Origin: Chloroherpetonaceae bacterium
GTDB lineage: Bacteria > Bacteroidota > Chlorobiia > Chlorobiales > Thermochlorobacteraceae
DNA length: 64,000 nucleotides
Assembly: GCA_025056565.1 (NCBI GenBank)
Contig: JANWWA010000013.1
Location: 26,286-90,285, forward strand
Direction: 5' to 3'
Of the stretch, positions 36,928-46,911 are shown piece after piece. Made by a program: the position numbers and the translations under genes. Each line of letters begins with the position of its first letter. Positions within the stretch are counted from its first letter, which is position 1. The notes beneath the pieces were generated by a model that ran no database searches, was not told the origin of the DNA, and was given only the letters and a program-made list of their open reading frames with translations.

Positions 36928-39900
36928 ATGAAGCAATACCTTGTCAGAGATATTGCTTACTGGGTTGTTTGTGCAGTGCGCCGGCTAGTTGGGCGCATAC
37001 TGCAGGGTGGGTTAGCCGTGCTTGCGTGTGCTTTGCCACTCACCAATGCACTTGCCTTTCACAGCTGTGCAGCGGCGCTGTTGGTGCTTTGGCTACCCAG
37101 CCTTTTTGCTTCATCGGAGCGCCACTCTGCGGCGAGCGCCCCAGCTATGCCTCCCAAGACGGCGACCGCGCTACCCATCGATGCTGTCTCTTTGCCCGAT
37201 ACGAATGCGGAGCGGTTGGTGCTTGACACGACTGCTCTGCCCGCCAGCTTGCGCATGCACGTGCCTGATAGCCTTCAGCAAAGTCCGACTTTTGCTTCAT
37301 CCACCGATTCGCTCTTTGCTCTGCCCTTTGACTCGACGGCGCGCCTTGAGCAATTTCGCTATCAGCGCCGCGACTTGCCCTCACCTTCGCTTTCAGAGCC
37401 GTTTGTTTCTCCACTTTTTTTGCCGCAAAGTGCTATCAAGCGCGAGGTTAGTTTGGATTCGTTAGGAGAGACCATCACCATTTCTGAGACGGTCGGGGGC
37501 TATCCCGTGAAGCCTGTGCTGCGTGTGCCGTTTGAGCTTTACAAGAAACTGCGCTTTGAAGCAGCGCTCAAACAAAACTTTCGAGAAATTTCGGGACGGC
37601 AGTTTAAGCTACAATCTCAAGATGCATTCTCCGAAGTCATTGGCAAAATCACCAAGCTGCAGATTTTAGTGCCTGGTGGCGAAAGTTCCTTTTTTGCCAC
37701 GCTCTTCGGTCCTCCGACGGTGAGTTTGCAGGTTGCAGGCAATATCGACATTCGTGCTGGCGTAGAGCTTGAAGATAGCAAAGACCCTCAGCGCCTGGCG
37801 ATTGGCGCAGGACGACGCGCCGACCCACGCTTTGACCAGCAAGTGCAGATGAACCTCTCTGGAATGATTGGCGACAAGCTTAACATCGCCGCCGACTGGA
37901 ATACGCAGCGTCCGTTTGAGTTTGAAAACCAGCTAAAGTTAGGCTATCGTGGTTACGAAGATGACATTGTGCAATCCATTGAAGCAGGGAACGTCGCCCT
38001 TACACTTCCAACTTCGCTAATTGGCAGCAGCCAGGCCCTGTTTGGCATTAAAGCTAAGGCACAACTGGCAGGGCTTGGGCTAACGGCTGTCGCATCACAG
38101 CAACGTGGGCGCTCCGATGCCCTCAGCATCACTGGTGGCGCACAAGAAACCACTATTAATTTGCAAGCGTGGGAGTATGACGCCTTGCGACACTTTTTCA
38201 TCAGTAACTTCTATGCCACAAATTGGGACCGTGCATTCTCGACGCAACTTCCACAAATCAATGTGCCACAAGATGCTGAGGGTCGCCAGCTGGGTCGCGT
38301 AGAGGTTTGGCGACTTCCCGAGCAAGGTGCACAGCAATTTCCAGAACGGCGCACAGCTGTTGCCCTCTTTAACTACGGCGACGAACCCTACGACCCACGC
38401 AAACTTGACGATGGCGTCGGTTTTGCCTTTCCACGACCACGCTTTTACGACGTGCCTGAATCGCAAAGCAATGCGGTGCTCGAGCGCTTCCGCAACGCCG
38501 ATACGCTGGAGACCATTCCGCTTTCGCAAGGTGTGGTCGGCGATTTTGTCTTGCTTAAAGAAAATGAAGACTACACAATTGACCGCCGACTGGGATACAT
38601 TACGTTTCGCAGTCCTGTCAATGATGGTGATGCAATTGCAGTAGCATATCAATTTACGCGTCAAGGGGCACCGCCCATTCAAATAGGCGATTTTTCTAAC
38701 GACCCGCCTCGTCGCCGACTGATCTTAAAGCTCATCAAGCCCGCTCAGCTTACCAGCAGCAATCCCGGCGCATGGCTACTGATGCTTAAAAACATTTACA
38801 GCCTTCGTGCACAAAACCTTTCGCCTGAAAATTTTAGCCTGAAAATTCTTTACTCTGTGCCTGGCAATATCCCACCTGAGCAAGAAAATTTGCCTGTGCC
38901 GGGCAGCGGTTTTCTTATCTCGCTTCTGGGACTGGACCGCTTTAACCCTAACAATTTACCACAATCTGACCAACTTTTTGACTTTATTCCGGGTCTTACA
39001 ATTGACCCGCAGCGCGGGCTGATTATTTTCCCGTATTTGCGTCCGTTCGAGAAGCAAATTCGCGAGGAACTTCGTCGGCTTGGGCGCATTGATGCAGCAG
39101 GGAATTTCATCAATCCTGCCGACAGCAACTTCATTTACCGTGAAATTTACTTTGAGCAGCAGCGCCCCACAGCAAGTGATGCAGGCACAAAGAACCGCTA
39201 CATTATTCGTGCAAAGTTTAGCGGCGGCATTCAAAATCCTTTGCAGATTGGCTTCAATGTAGCGCAGGGCAGCGTGCGTGTCTCAAGTAACGGTCGTCCG
39301 CTCACTGAAGGCGCAGACTACACAGTTGACTACCAACTGGGGCAAGTGCAAATCCTGCGTCCTGAATTGCTTTCGCCAGGCGCTAACCTGCGCATTGACT
39401 ATGAGCGCAACGATATCATCTTGCTGGCTGCGCGTACTATTTTGGGCACGCGAGCCGAGTATGTCCTTAGCGACAACTTCAAGCTGGGCGGCACGTTTTT
39501 GCAGTATGCGGAGCGTCCACTTGCCGACAAAGTTCGCGTGGGCGATGAGCCGATTTTCAATCGCATCTACGGCTTTGATGTGCAGCTCAAGTCCGAGATG
39601 CCTTGGCTGACGAAACTTATTGACGATTTGCCACTCCTTAGCACGCGTGAGCCATCGGAACTTACGCTCAATGCAGAGTTTGCGCAGGTCTTGCCCGGCA
39701 CACCGTCCGAACTGCAAACCCCGCTTGACCCTGATGGCGTGAGCTTCATTGACGATTTTGAAGGTTCACGGCAAAACTTAACATTAGGCCTAGAGAGCAA
39801 TCTCTGGACGCTGGCTTCGCCACCTGCTGAAGTGGAGAATCCCTCACTGCTCCAAGATTCGCTTCGGAACGGTCAGCGTGCATATCTCTCGTGGTATCGC

Positions 39901-42900
39901 TTGCCGCAAGGCGATCCGCGCAATGTGCCTACAGCGGTCATTTTCCCCAACCGACGCGCCGCACGTGAGGAAATTCAACAGCGACCATTTTACTTGGAGT
40001 ATTTTCCACGCCAGCGTGGGCAGTATAACTTTTCGCTTGATTTTCTGCGTCAAGCCCAAACCCGCCGTCCCGATGGGGCTTGGGCTGGCATTATGCGTGC
40101 CTTTCCGCAATTTGTGCGCAATGTTCAAGACGCAAATGTTGAGTTCATTGAGTTTTGGTTCAACTATGAACCTCTGGTTACAGGTGCTGGCAATGATGTC
40201 GGCACCCTGCACTTGGACTTAGGCGTCATCAGCGAAGATGTTATTCCCAACGCTCGCCTCAACACTGAAGACGGTATGCCCATCTCTTCTGACCCCAACG
40301 GTCAGAACAACAATCCGAATGATATTGGCACAGATAGCTATGGGCGGTTTCTTATCAACACAAGCCCTGCACGTGTCAATGGCGTCATCAACACCGGCGA
40401 CTTGGGCACCGAAGATGTTGGCTTAGATGGCATTCCAGATGAATTGGAGCGGCAATTTCACCGCGCCTTTATCGAGGGCGCCAGAGACATCTTAGGCGCA
40501 AACAGTCCAGCTTTTCAACGTTTGCAAGCCGACCCTGCTTCTGACAACTTTTTCGGCGCCGACATTCGTGTGCTTGACCGTGTCGCAAACCCCGAAGGCA
40601 ACAGCAGTGGACAGGGTGCGCTGGTTGGCGCAAAAATTTTGCCTGACACTGAAGACCTCAACGGCAATCAAACTACTGACCGACAGAATAGTTTTTATCG
40701 CTACAGCATTCCGATTAACCCCGCAGAATTGCGTCAAGGGCGCGGTCAATTCATTGTCGGTGGTGGTGAGCGCAATGGCGGTTGGGTGCAATTTCGCATT
40801 CCGCTGAATGGCTTTACCAAAAAGGTCGGAGCGATTGCAGACTTTCGCAACATTGCGTTTGCACGCGTGTGGGTTGACGGGTTCAGTCAGCCTGCGCGTC
40901 TGGGCTTTGCCACCTTTGATTTTGTCGGTTCGCAGTGGCGCCGATTAGACTCGCTTTCTGCGGTTGCTTCAATTAATGTGGAAGAGAACAGCACGGTCTA
41001 TGCTATTCCGCCCGGCGCACAGCGCGCCCGTAATCTCCAGCGCCCTGACCAAAACATCTTAGCCAATGAGCAGTCACTGGTCATTATCGGGCGCAACATT
41101 CGTCGCAATGAGCTACGTGGCGCATTTCGCAATTTTGCCTTAGGCGGACAAGGCAGCGGCTTTAACTTGAACCCATACCGCCGGCTGCGTGCGTTTTTGC
41201 ATGCTGACGCGCGCGGCATTCAATACAACCCTAATGACCCGCTCGACCCCAACAACACTCAGGCGGTCATTCGCTTCGGTGATGACGTGGAGCAGAACTA
41301 CTACGAGTATCGAATTCCAATAAAGCCTTCACCGCCTGTACTGGTGCCCGAGCTTAACTCACCCGACTATGAGCGCGTGGCGCGCCTTGTCTGGCCTCAG
41401 GAAAATGAACTGGATATTGACCTGCAAGCTTTGGCTGCGCTCAAGCTGCGGCAGCGCGATACGCTTCGGCAGATCACAGAGCGCTTGCCAAATGGTCATG
41501 AAATTGTCATTCAAGGCAATCCAACGTTGGGGAATGTGCGCTTTTTCCTCGTTGGCATTCGGAATCCTTCGTCACACACGATTGACTCTGCTACTATTTG
41601 GATTAATGAGCTGCGCGTTTCAGGCTACAACCAAGATGCAGGCTGGGCTATCCGAGCCAATGCAACGTTGAAACTTGCCGACGTGGCTTCGCTGAGTGCT
41701 GCTTTCTCACGCCGCACAGCCGATTTTCACCCGATTGATGTGCGGCTCAATCAACTGGCTGCGCAAAACAGTACATTTGATTGGGCATTGAGTGGCACGC
41801 TGAATTTGCACAAAGCGCTTCCTGCCGAAGCAGGGTGGTCGTTGCCTGTGTCATTTTCTCGCTCAGAACAATTTTCTGAGCCAAAGTTTCAGCCCGGACA
41901 GTTTGATATTCAGCTTCAAGCTGCAATTGACCGTGCGGTGGCAGATACGCTTGCAAAAGGCGCTACGCAAGAGCAAGCTGCAGCGTTTGGCGAAGAGCTG
42001 CGTCGGCGCGCTCAAGCCTTCACTACCAGTGCACAGTTTAGCCTTCCACGCATTCAGAAAAGTCGGCCTTCTGACTTTTGGCTCGCACGCCTCACCATTG
42101 ACCGCCTTGCCTTTGGCTATAACTCTACCTACACGAACTCCCGCTCGCCAGTGCAAGACTTCAACACCACTTGGTCGTGGTCTGCCAACTTGGAGTATAG
42201 TTTGCCAATTTCTGCTGAGGGCAATTTCTACATTGAGCCGTTGCGCTTTCTGGAAAAAGTGCCGCTTCTGGATACTTACAAGGACTGGCGGTTTTACTAC
42301 TTACCGCAAAGCATCACAATGTCGCTATCGCTGCAGCGCTCGCGCTCACAATTTCAAAATCGTGGGCAATTGCCTTCTATTCCCAACACCATTTTCATTG
42401 CTACGCGCACACTTGGCATTGACTACAGCAAAATCACAGAAACGTTTGGTATGCGATACGCTTCCAGTATAGGCTCTAACCTCTTTAGCACCGTCTTCAA
42501 CCTTGCGGATACCACAGAGCGCAGCGAGTCAGAAATCTGGCAACGCATCGGACAAGATCTGGCTCGCTTCACGCTGGGGCGCGACCAGAGTTACACACAG
42601 AACATTTCCTTCGATTGGCGACCAAAACTGCCTGCTTGGTTTGACTGGCTCAATCTTTCTTTTAACTACACGGCGCAATACCTCTGGCAAAATCCGCAGC
42701 CCGATGCGATTCAATCGCTGGGCAACACCACGTCCGCAACGGGCAACCTCAATATCAATGCCGCCTTGAACCTACGCAGCCTTCTTTCAAAGTTTGGCAG
42801 CTTGCGGCGCACAGGAGGGTTTTATCACGCTTCACCCTTGCCCGATGTGTCAGCAGATTCTTTGGCGCAAGATTCGGCAGGAATTTCGCTGAGCAACTTG

Positions 42901-44166
42901 ATAGCAGGCTTAGGTAGCGCACTGAGTCTTTTTACCAACTTCGACCAAATTTCAATTCGCTACTCACACACCAGCAATGTGCGCAACACAGGTGTAGCGG
43001 GCGGCGCTGGCTTTTTCAATTTCTTTCCATTCAATCTTTTGCAGCGTGCCGATGTCCCTCCCCCTTCATTAGCCTACCAGCTCGGGCTAAGCACAGACCC
43101 CGGCAGGCGCCTGCAGCTTCAACCGATTGGCAACGCCGTGCTCACGTTCCCTGATGCCCTTACGAATGCCACCACTATCTCTGTTCAAACGACGTGGAGT
43201 CCACTTGAAAATGTCCGCGTGGATTTGTCGTTCCAAACTAACTGGACGGATAACCAGAACCGCATTACGAACAGTGCAACGCTTGCGCTCACGCAGGATG
43301 ATTTTTCTGGCTCGCAAACCCTTTCGTTCGTCTCGCTTTTTCGTGACCTTAACAGCTTCGTCAGTCAAATTCCTCGCGATTCTTTGGGTGGGTTCACTGG
43401 CGAGAATGCGGCTCTATCCAGAGCCTTCCAAAGTGGCTTTGAAACCTTCTCTCTCGGACGCAGCATAGGCAGCATTTTTGGGCTCAATGAGCTTGCCATC
43501 TCTCGCTTTCCTTTGCCAAACTGGCGCGTGAGCTGGACAGGGCTTGAAAACTTCTTTCTCTTCAGAGACCTCTTTTCAGCCGTTGCGTTGGAGCATAGCT
43601 ACAACTCAGTGCTCAACACCAACTTTAATCAACCGACTGGCAACCCGCGTCAGGTGCTCAATGCTACGATTAATGAGCAACTTTCGCCTTTGATTGGGCT
43701 AAGTGTGCAGTGGAAGTTTGGAATGTCAACTGCGATTTCCTACGGGTTTTCGCGCACGCTGAGCTTGCTTTTGGCTAACAACACGCTCGACCAAACCACC
43801 AGTGCCTCACTCTCTATCACGATGAGTTTTCAGCGTCAGGGTCTAAAAATTCCGCTGGAATTCTGGCCTTTTAATGGCGCAGTGCTGGAAAATACACTTG
43901 ACCTTAGTTTTAATCTCACGCTCGCCGATGAAGAGCGTCAGCAAATTACATTCCCTGCTGGCGCACGTGAGCCAAGGCTTAACCAAGGTGTGGGCACAGT
44001 GCGCTTTAACTTTGAGCCACGCATTGGCTACGCCCTTAGCTCGCGTGTCAATGCCAGCTTTTTCTGGCGATATTCTCGCATCACACCCAAAGCCAGCGGC
44101 GGACAAATTTTTGAATCTGTCCGACAAGATATTGGCTTTAACTTCCGCATTGGCATTGGTAATTAA
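36928..44166 (+). CDS. sprA: Cell surface protein SprA (type IX secretion translocon)
   Basis: SprA (2412 aa) is the giant outer-membrane beta-barrel through which the type IX secretion system of Bacteroidota exports proteins with C-terminal signals; it is needed for gliding in Flavobacterium. The length matches known SprA proteins (about 2400 aa). Typical blocks are DIRAGVELEDSKDPQRLAIG, LNIAADWNTQRPFEFENQLK, YEDDIVQSIEAGNVALTLP, SLIGSSQALFGIKAKAQL, SFIDDFEGSRQNLTLGLESN and FWFNYEPLV. The N-terminus has two close hydrophobic stretches, so the signal peptide cleavage site is unclear. No other type IX gene is in the window. The end (FNFRIGIGN) is aromatic and barrel-like. Confidence 0.95.
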   Translation: MKQYLVRDIAYWVVCAVRRLVGRILQGGLAVLACALPLTNALAFHSCAAALLVLWLPSLFASSERHSAASAPAMPPKTATALPIDAVSLPDTNAERLVLDTTALPASLRMHVPDSLQQSPTFASSTDSLFALPFDSTARLEQFRYQRRDLPSPSLSEPFVSPLFLPQSAIKREVSLDSLGETITISETVGGYPVKPVLRVPFELYKKLRFEAALKQNFREISGRQFKLQSQDAFSEVIGKITKLQILVPGGESSFFATLFGPPTVSLQVAGNIDIRAGVELEDSKDPQRLAIGAGRRADPRFDQQVQMNLSGMIGDKLNIAADWNTQRPFEFENQLKLGYRGYEDDIVQSIEAGNVALTLPTSLIGSSQALFGIKAKAQLAGLGLTAVASQQRGRSDALSITGGAQETTINLQAWEYDALRHFFISNFYATNWDRAFSTQLPQINVPQDAEGRQLGRVEVWRLPEQGAQQFPERRTAVALFNYGDEPYDPRKLDDGVGFAFPRPRFYDVPESQSNAVLERFRNADTLETIPLSQGVVGDFVLLKENEDYTIDRRLGYITFRSPVNDGDAIAVAYQFTRQGAPPIQIGDFSNDPPRRRLILKLIKPAQLTSSNPGAWLLMLKNIYSLRAQNLSPENFSLKILYSVPGNIPPEQENLPVPGSGFLISLLGLDRFNPNNLPQSDQLFDFIPGLTIDPQRGLIIFPYLRPFEKQIREELRRLGRIDAAGNFINPADSNFIYREIYFEQQRPTASDAGTKNRYIIRAKFSGGIQNPLQIGFNVAQGSVRVSSNGRPLTEGADYTVDYQLGQVQILRPELLSPGANLRIDYERNDIILLAARTILGTRAEYVLSDNFKLGGTFLQYAERPLADKVRVGDEPIFNRIYGFDVQLKSEMPWLTKLIDDLPLLSTREPSELTLNAEFAQVLPGTPSELQTPLDPDGVSFIDDFEGSRQNLTLGLESNLWTLASPPAEVENPSLLQDSLRNGQRAYLSWYRLPQGDPRNVPTAVIFPNRRAAREEIQQRPFYLEYFPRQRGQYNFSLDFLRQAQTRRPDGAWAGIMRAFPQFVRNVQDANVEFIEFWFNYEPLVTGAGNDVGTLHLDLGVISEDVIPNARLNTEDGMPISSDPNGQNNNPNDIGTDSYGRFLINTSPARVNGVINTGDLGTEDVGLDGIPDELERQFHRAFIEGARDILGANSPAFQRLQADPASDNFFGADIRVLDRVANPEGNSSGQGALVGAKILPDTEDLNGNQTTDRQNSFYRYSIPINPAELRQGRGQFIVGGGERNGGWVQFRIPLNGFTKKVGAIADFRNIAFARVWVDGFSQPARLGFATFDFVGSQWRRLDSLSAVASINVEENSTVYAIPPGAQRARNLQRPDQNILANEQSLVIIGRNIRRNELRGAFRNFALGGQGSGFNLNPYRRLRAFLHADARGIQYNPNDPLDPNNTQAVIRFGDDVEQNYYEYRIPIKPSPPVLVPELNSPDYERVARLVWPQENELDIDLQALAALKLRQRDTLRQITERLPNGHEIVIQGNPTLGNVRFFLVGIRNPSSHTIDSATIWINELRVSGYNQDAGWAIRANATLKLADVASLSAAFSRRTADFHPIDVRLNQLAAQNSTFDWALSGTLNLHKALPAEAGWSLPVSFSRSEQFSEPKFQPGQFDIQLQAAIDRAVADTLAKGATQEQAAAFGEELRRRAQAFTTSAQFSLPRIQKSRPSDFWLARLTIDRLAFGYNSTYTNSRSPVQDFNTTWSWSANLEYSLPISAEGNFYIEPLRFLEKVPLLDTYKDWRFYYLPQSITMSLSLQRSRSQFQNRGQLPSIPNTIFIATRTLGIDYSKITETFGMRYASSIGSNLFSTVFNLADTTERSESEIWQRIGQDLARFTLGRDQSYTQNISFDWRPKLPAWFDWLNLSFNYTAQYLWQNPQPDAIQSLGNTTSATGNLNINAALNLRSLLSKFGSLRRTGGFYHASPLPDVSADSLAQDSAGISLSNLIAGLGSALSLFTNFDQISIRYSHTSNVRNTGVAGGAGFFNFFPFNLLQRADVPPPSLAYQLGLSTDPGRRLQLQPIGNAVLTFPDALTNATTISVQTTWSPLENVRVDLSFQTNWTDNQNRITNSATLALTQDDFSGSQTLSFVSLFRDLNSFVSQIPRDSLGGFTGENAALSRAFQSGFETFSLGRSIGSIFGLNELAISRFPLPNWRVSWTGLENFFLFRDLFSAVALEHSYNSVLNTNFNQPTGNPRQVLNATINEQLSPLIGLSVQWKFGMSTAISYGFSRTLSLLLANNTLDQTTSASLSITMSFQRQGLKIPLEFWPFNGAVLENTLDLSFNLTLADEERQQITFPAGAREPRLNQGVGTVRFNFEPRIGYALSSRVNASFFWRYSRITPKASGGQIFESVRQDIGFNFRIGIGN

Positions 44167-44292
44167 GGCATGCTTTCCAGTAGGCTGTGCCGACCTTCGG
44201 GCATTGCGTTCCAGCTAAGGGCGCAATGGCACGCTCTCTCTTCTTCAAAAGCCAAGAGTTCGGAGTGAGATACTTGACGACAGTTCTGCACT

Positions 44293-45459
44293 TTATCGAT
44301 TTACCTCTCGCACCAGCTTGCCGTTCTTGTCGTAGAAGCGCTGCTGCGAAAGTCGACCACGGTCAAAGATGCGTTCCTCTTTTAGGACTTCACGATTGCG
44401 CTCATCAACTGCCAGCGTCGTTTCCTTAATGCGATTACCCAACCTGTCGTATTCGGTGCGAATGATTGTGGTGGTCTGTCCTTTTTCGTTGATGAGGCGC
44501 CGTTCAACTGGACGACCGTATTCATTGTATCGCTCATCAATGATAGGGCGCTCGAGTGCATCGTAGCGCACTTCACGAATGCGCGCGCCTGCAGCGTTGT
44601 ATTCTGTTTTCGTAACTGCTACGCCATAGGAGTCTTCACTCAGCTCATTTCTTGCATTGAAGAAGCGTTGCTCGATTAAGTTACCTTGAGCATCGTATTT
44701 GTAGCGGCGGGTATATCGAAGCTGGTCATATTCATCATAGTCTGCGGTTTCTACCACGCGCCCATTTGCGTCGTATTTGAATGTTTGCTTTTCGAGCAAC
44801 TTTCCATCGTTGCCATAAACAGCGTGCTGCACACGGCGCCCGTTTTCATAGACAAATTCATTGCGTCGTAGCAGTTTCATTGCAGCGTCGTAGTAGGCGT
44901 GAGATGTCAAGTTTCCCACTTCATCATAAGTAAATCGCTGTAGGGCAAAATCGGCTGAGTTGTTTTGCAAGTTGCCTTTAGCATCGCGCTCTGCGCGTTC
45001 AATTAGGCGACCTTTGTCGTCATACTTTAAGGTCACTTTTGCGCGCAGCTTGCCATCGCTGCCGATACTTTGTTCCTCTACGAGTTGATTGCGCTTGTCA
45101 TAGAGATACCTCACGAGCGCTGTGCGCGTGCGACTTGCGTTAAAGGTATGTCTTTCCAGCAGGCGATGTTGCGCGTCGTAGCGAAATTGAATTTCGGCTG
45201 CGCCCAATGTGCTAAAGCCATCGGACAGCTTGCCACGCTCGAGATACGCCACACTAAGCAGGCGCTTGCCCTCTGCATCATAAACAAAGCGATAGCATTC
45301 ATCTAACTCCAGTGCCTCTTTTTCGGATACGGCAAAACGTCCCACGAACAGTTTTTCATCGTCGCGCATTGCAGAGCGGTAGTAGTGTGTAGATTGCGCT
45401 ATTGCATCGCTCAGCGCAAAGCTTAGTGCTAGCACGGCAAGTCCTATGCAGCGTATCAT
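44293..45459 (-). CDS. Secreted YD-repeat-like protein
   Basis: A 388-residue protein with a signal peptide (IRCIGLAVLALSFALSDAIA). The mature protein is a chain of about ten repeats of the form YDxxGxLxExxxY, for example FKYDANGRVVETADYDEYDQ, YKYDAQGNLIEQRFFNARNE and TEYDRLGNRIKETTL. These resemble the YD repeats of RHS/Tc toxin shells and bacterial MORN-like periplasmic proteins, but there is no toxin tip or aspartyl-protease box, so an RHS toxin is unlikely. It ends two bases before the xerD start region on the same strand (start-to-stop gap of 833 bases in xerD orientation), and it is convergent with sprA. Function unknown; periplasmic or surface location inferred. Confidence 0.75.
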   Translation of the reverse strand: MIRCIGLAVLALSFALSDAIAQSTHYYRSAMRDDEKLFVGRFAVSEKEALELDECYRFVYDAEGKRLLSVAYLERGKLSDGFSTLGAAEIQFRYDAQHRLLERHTFNASRTRTALVRYLYDKRNQLVEEQSIGSDGKLRAKVTLKYDDKGRLIERAERDAKGNLQNNSADFALQRFTYDEVGNLTSHAYYDAAMKLLRRNEFVYENGRRVQHAVYGNDGKLLEKQTFKYDANGRVVETADYDEYDQLRYTRRYKYDAQGNLIEQRFFNARNELSEDSYGVAVTKTEYNAAGARIREVRYDALERPIIDERYNEYGRPVERRLINEKGQTTTIIRTEYDRLGNRIKETTLAVDERNREVLKEERIFDRGRLSQQRFYDKNGKLVREVNR

Positions 45460-45460
45460 C

Positions 45461-46393
45461 TTAGCCTCTTGGGTGAAAGGTCTTGTGAACTTCTTTCAAA
45501 AATGCACGATCAAGATGTGTGTAAATTTGTGTGGCTTTAATGCTTTTATGCCCAAGCATTTCTTGCACGGCGCGTAAATCTGCCCCGCCCTCGAGCAGGT
45601 GTGTTGCAAAGCTGTGGCGCAAGGTATGCGGTGAAATCGGTTTTGTAATCCCTGCGACGGCTGCATTTTCCCGCACAATATTGTAAATCGTCATCCGTGT
45701 CAGTGCTCGCCCACGATGATTGAGAAACAGTGCGTCCTGAGACAACCTATTTACCAACTTAATGCGGCACGTGGTGCGATACTTTTCTACCCACTCTATT
45801 GCTGAGCGACCGACAGGCACAAGCCGCTCTTTTGCCCCTTTGCCGAAGACGCGAATAAAGCCCATCTCGAAGTAGAGATGCTGCTGCCTCAGTGCAGCGG
45901 TTTCACTGACGCGCAATCCACATGCATACATTAGCTCCAAGATAGCTTTGTCGCGCACAGGATATTTTGGCATAGGGTGCACCGCAGGATTACGCTGCAG
46001 GGGCGCTTCCAGCAAGCGAAACACTTCTTCTTGCGTGAGAACCGTTGGCAAGTAACGCGTTGCTTTGGGCGGCGTAAGCTCTTCAGCCACATTTTCCGAC
46101 AACACTTTCTCAGATACCAAAAATCGATGCAGGCTACGAATCGCTGAAATGTTGCGTGCAATTGAAGTGGTCTCCAAGCCCAATTCACTTAGCAGCGCCA
46201 CAAAATCGCGCAGGTCTTTTAGTGACACGTCTTGCAATGAGGCGCAGCGCTCTGCCACGAAAGTAAGATAGCGTGAAAGGTCGTGCTGATAAGCGGCCTT
46301 CGTGTTCGGTGAAAGATTTCGCTCCAACCTGAGGTAGTGCAAAAAATCTCGCAAGTGTTCAGCAAACGGCGATGGCAGCGGTAGACTAGCCAT
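45461..46393 (-). CDS. xerD: Tyrosine recombinase XerC/XerD
   Basis: A 310-residue site-specific recombinase, expected to resolve chromosome dimers at dif. It has the N-terminal SAM-like domain (FLHYLRLERNLSPNTKAAYQ) and the catalytic domain with Arg in ACGLRVSETAAL, Lys in VFGKGAKERLVPVG, HTLRHSFATHLLEGGADLR, GHKSIKATQIYTH and the nucleophilic Tyr in QIYTHLD. The frame is open to 46471, but ATG 46393 gives the usual length. The next gene downstream on the minus strand (YD-repeat) begins directly after its stop at 45461, so both may share a transcript. Confidence 0.93.
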   Translation of the reverse strand: MASLPLPSPFAEHLRDFLHYLRLERNLSPNTKAAYQHDLSRYLTFVAERCASLQDVSLKDLRDFVALLSELGLETTSIARNISAIRSLHRFLVSEKVLSENVAEELTPPKATRYLPTVLTQEEVFRLLEAPLQRNPAVHPMPKYPVRDKAILELMYACGLRVSETAALRQQHLYFEMGFIRVFGKGAKERLVPVGRSAIEWVEKYRTTCRIKLVNRLSQDALFLNHRGRALTRMTIYNIVRENAAVAGITKPISPHTLRHSFATHLLEGGADLRAVQEMLGHKSIKATQIYTHLDRAFLKEVHKTFHPRG

Positions 46394-46519
46394 TGCAAAC
46401 AGTGCAAAATGCAATATACACCAAATTCTGCACTTACTTGCAGAGCGTAAAAAATCGGTTGTATCGACCACAGACTTGCTCTAACTTAGAGTGGTTCAAC
46501 CAAATGAGGAGACCACAAA

Positions 46520-46891
46520 ATGCTCAGACTATTTGCAGGCTCGCAGTCGCGTAATGCGACGCACGAGTCCGATACCGTAGAGGTCGTCGTTGATGGTCGC
46601 TCAGGGAAAGTGCTCTATGGCACCTCACTTTTGTTTGGCGCTTGGTCTGCTGGTGTGATGCTTACTTCTGCTTGCTATGGGCATGCGCTTTGTGCAGGGT
46701 GCCTGGTTGCAGTCGAGAGCGGCAACGAAAATCTCTCATCAATGAAAAAGACAGAGCGAGAGGCTATTCGAGCACATGGCTATCCTGAACGCGATGAGCA
46801 TGGGCATATTCTGCGGCTGGCTTGCCAGACACGTGTATTTGGCAAGGTGGTCGTGCATTCGTATCCGCCCAGAGGCAATAGCGTAGTGTAG
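46520..46891 (+). CDS. [2Fe-2S] ferredoxin, adrenodoxin type
   Basis: A 123-residue [2Fe-2S] ferredoxin. Cluster ligands are Cys52, Cys58, Cys61 and Cys102 (C-x5-C-x2-C then about 40 residues to the last), the spacing of adrenodoxin/Isc-type ferredoxins rather than plant-type (C-x4-C). The N-terminal 18 residues are an extension. The LFGAWSAGVMLTSACYGHALC segment is hydrophobic but belongs to the fold. It is followed after 20 bases by the UMF1 transporter gene. Its partner enzyme cannot be named from the sequence. Confidence 0.88.
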   Translation: MLRLFAGSQSRNATHESDTVEVVVDGRSGKVLYGTSLLFGAWSAGVMLTSACYGHALCAGCLVAVESGNENLSSMKKTEREAIRAHGYPERDEHGHILRLACQTRVFGKVVVHSYPPRGNSVV

Positions 46892-46911
46892 TCACAACTC
46901 GTGCATCGTGC

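Noticed and set aside
44188..44232. Inverted repeat after sprA (CATTGCG/CGCAATG)
   Set aside because: The stem is not followed by a T run on either strand; a terminator is possible but not supported.
44293..45459. RHS-type polymorphic toxin
   Set aside because: Repeats are YD-like, but there is no core protease box, no toxin tip and no immunity gene.
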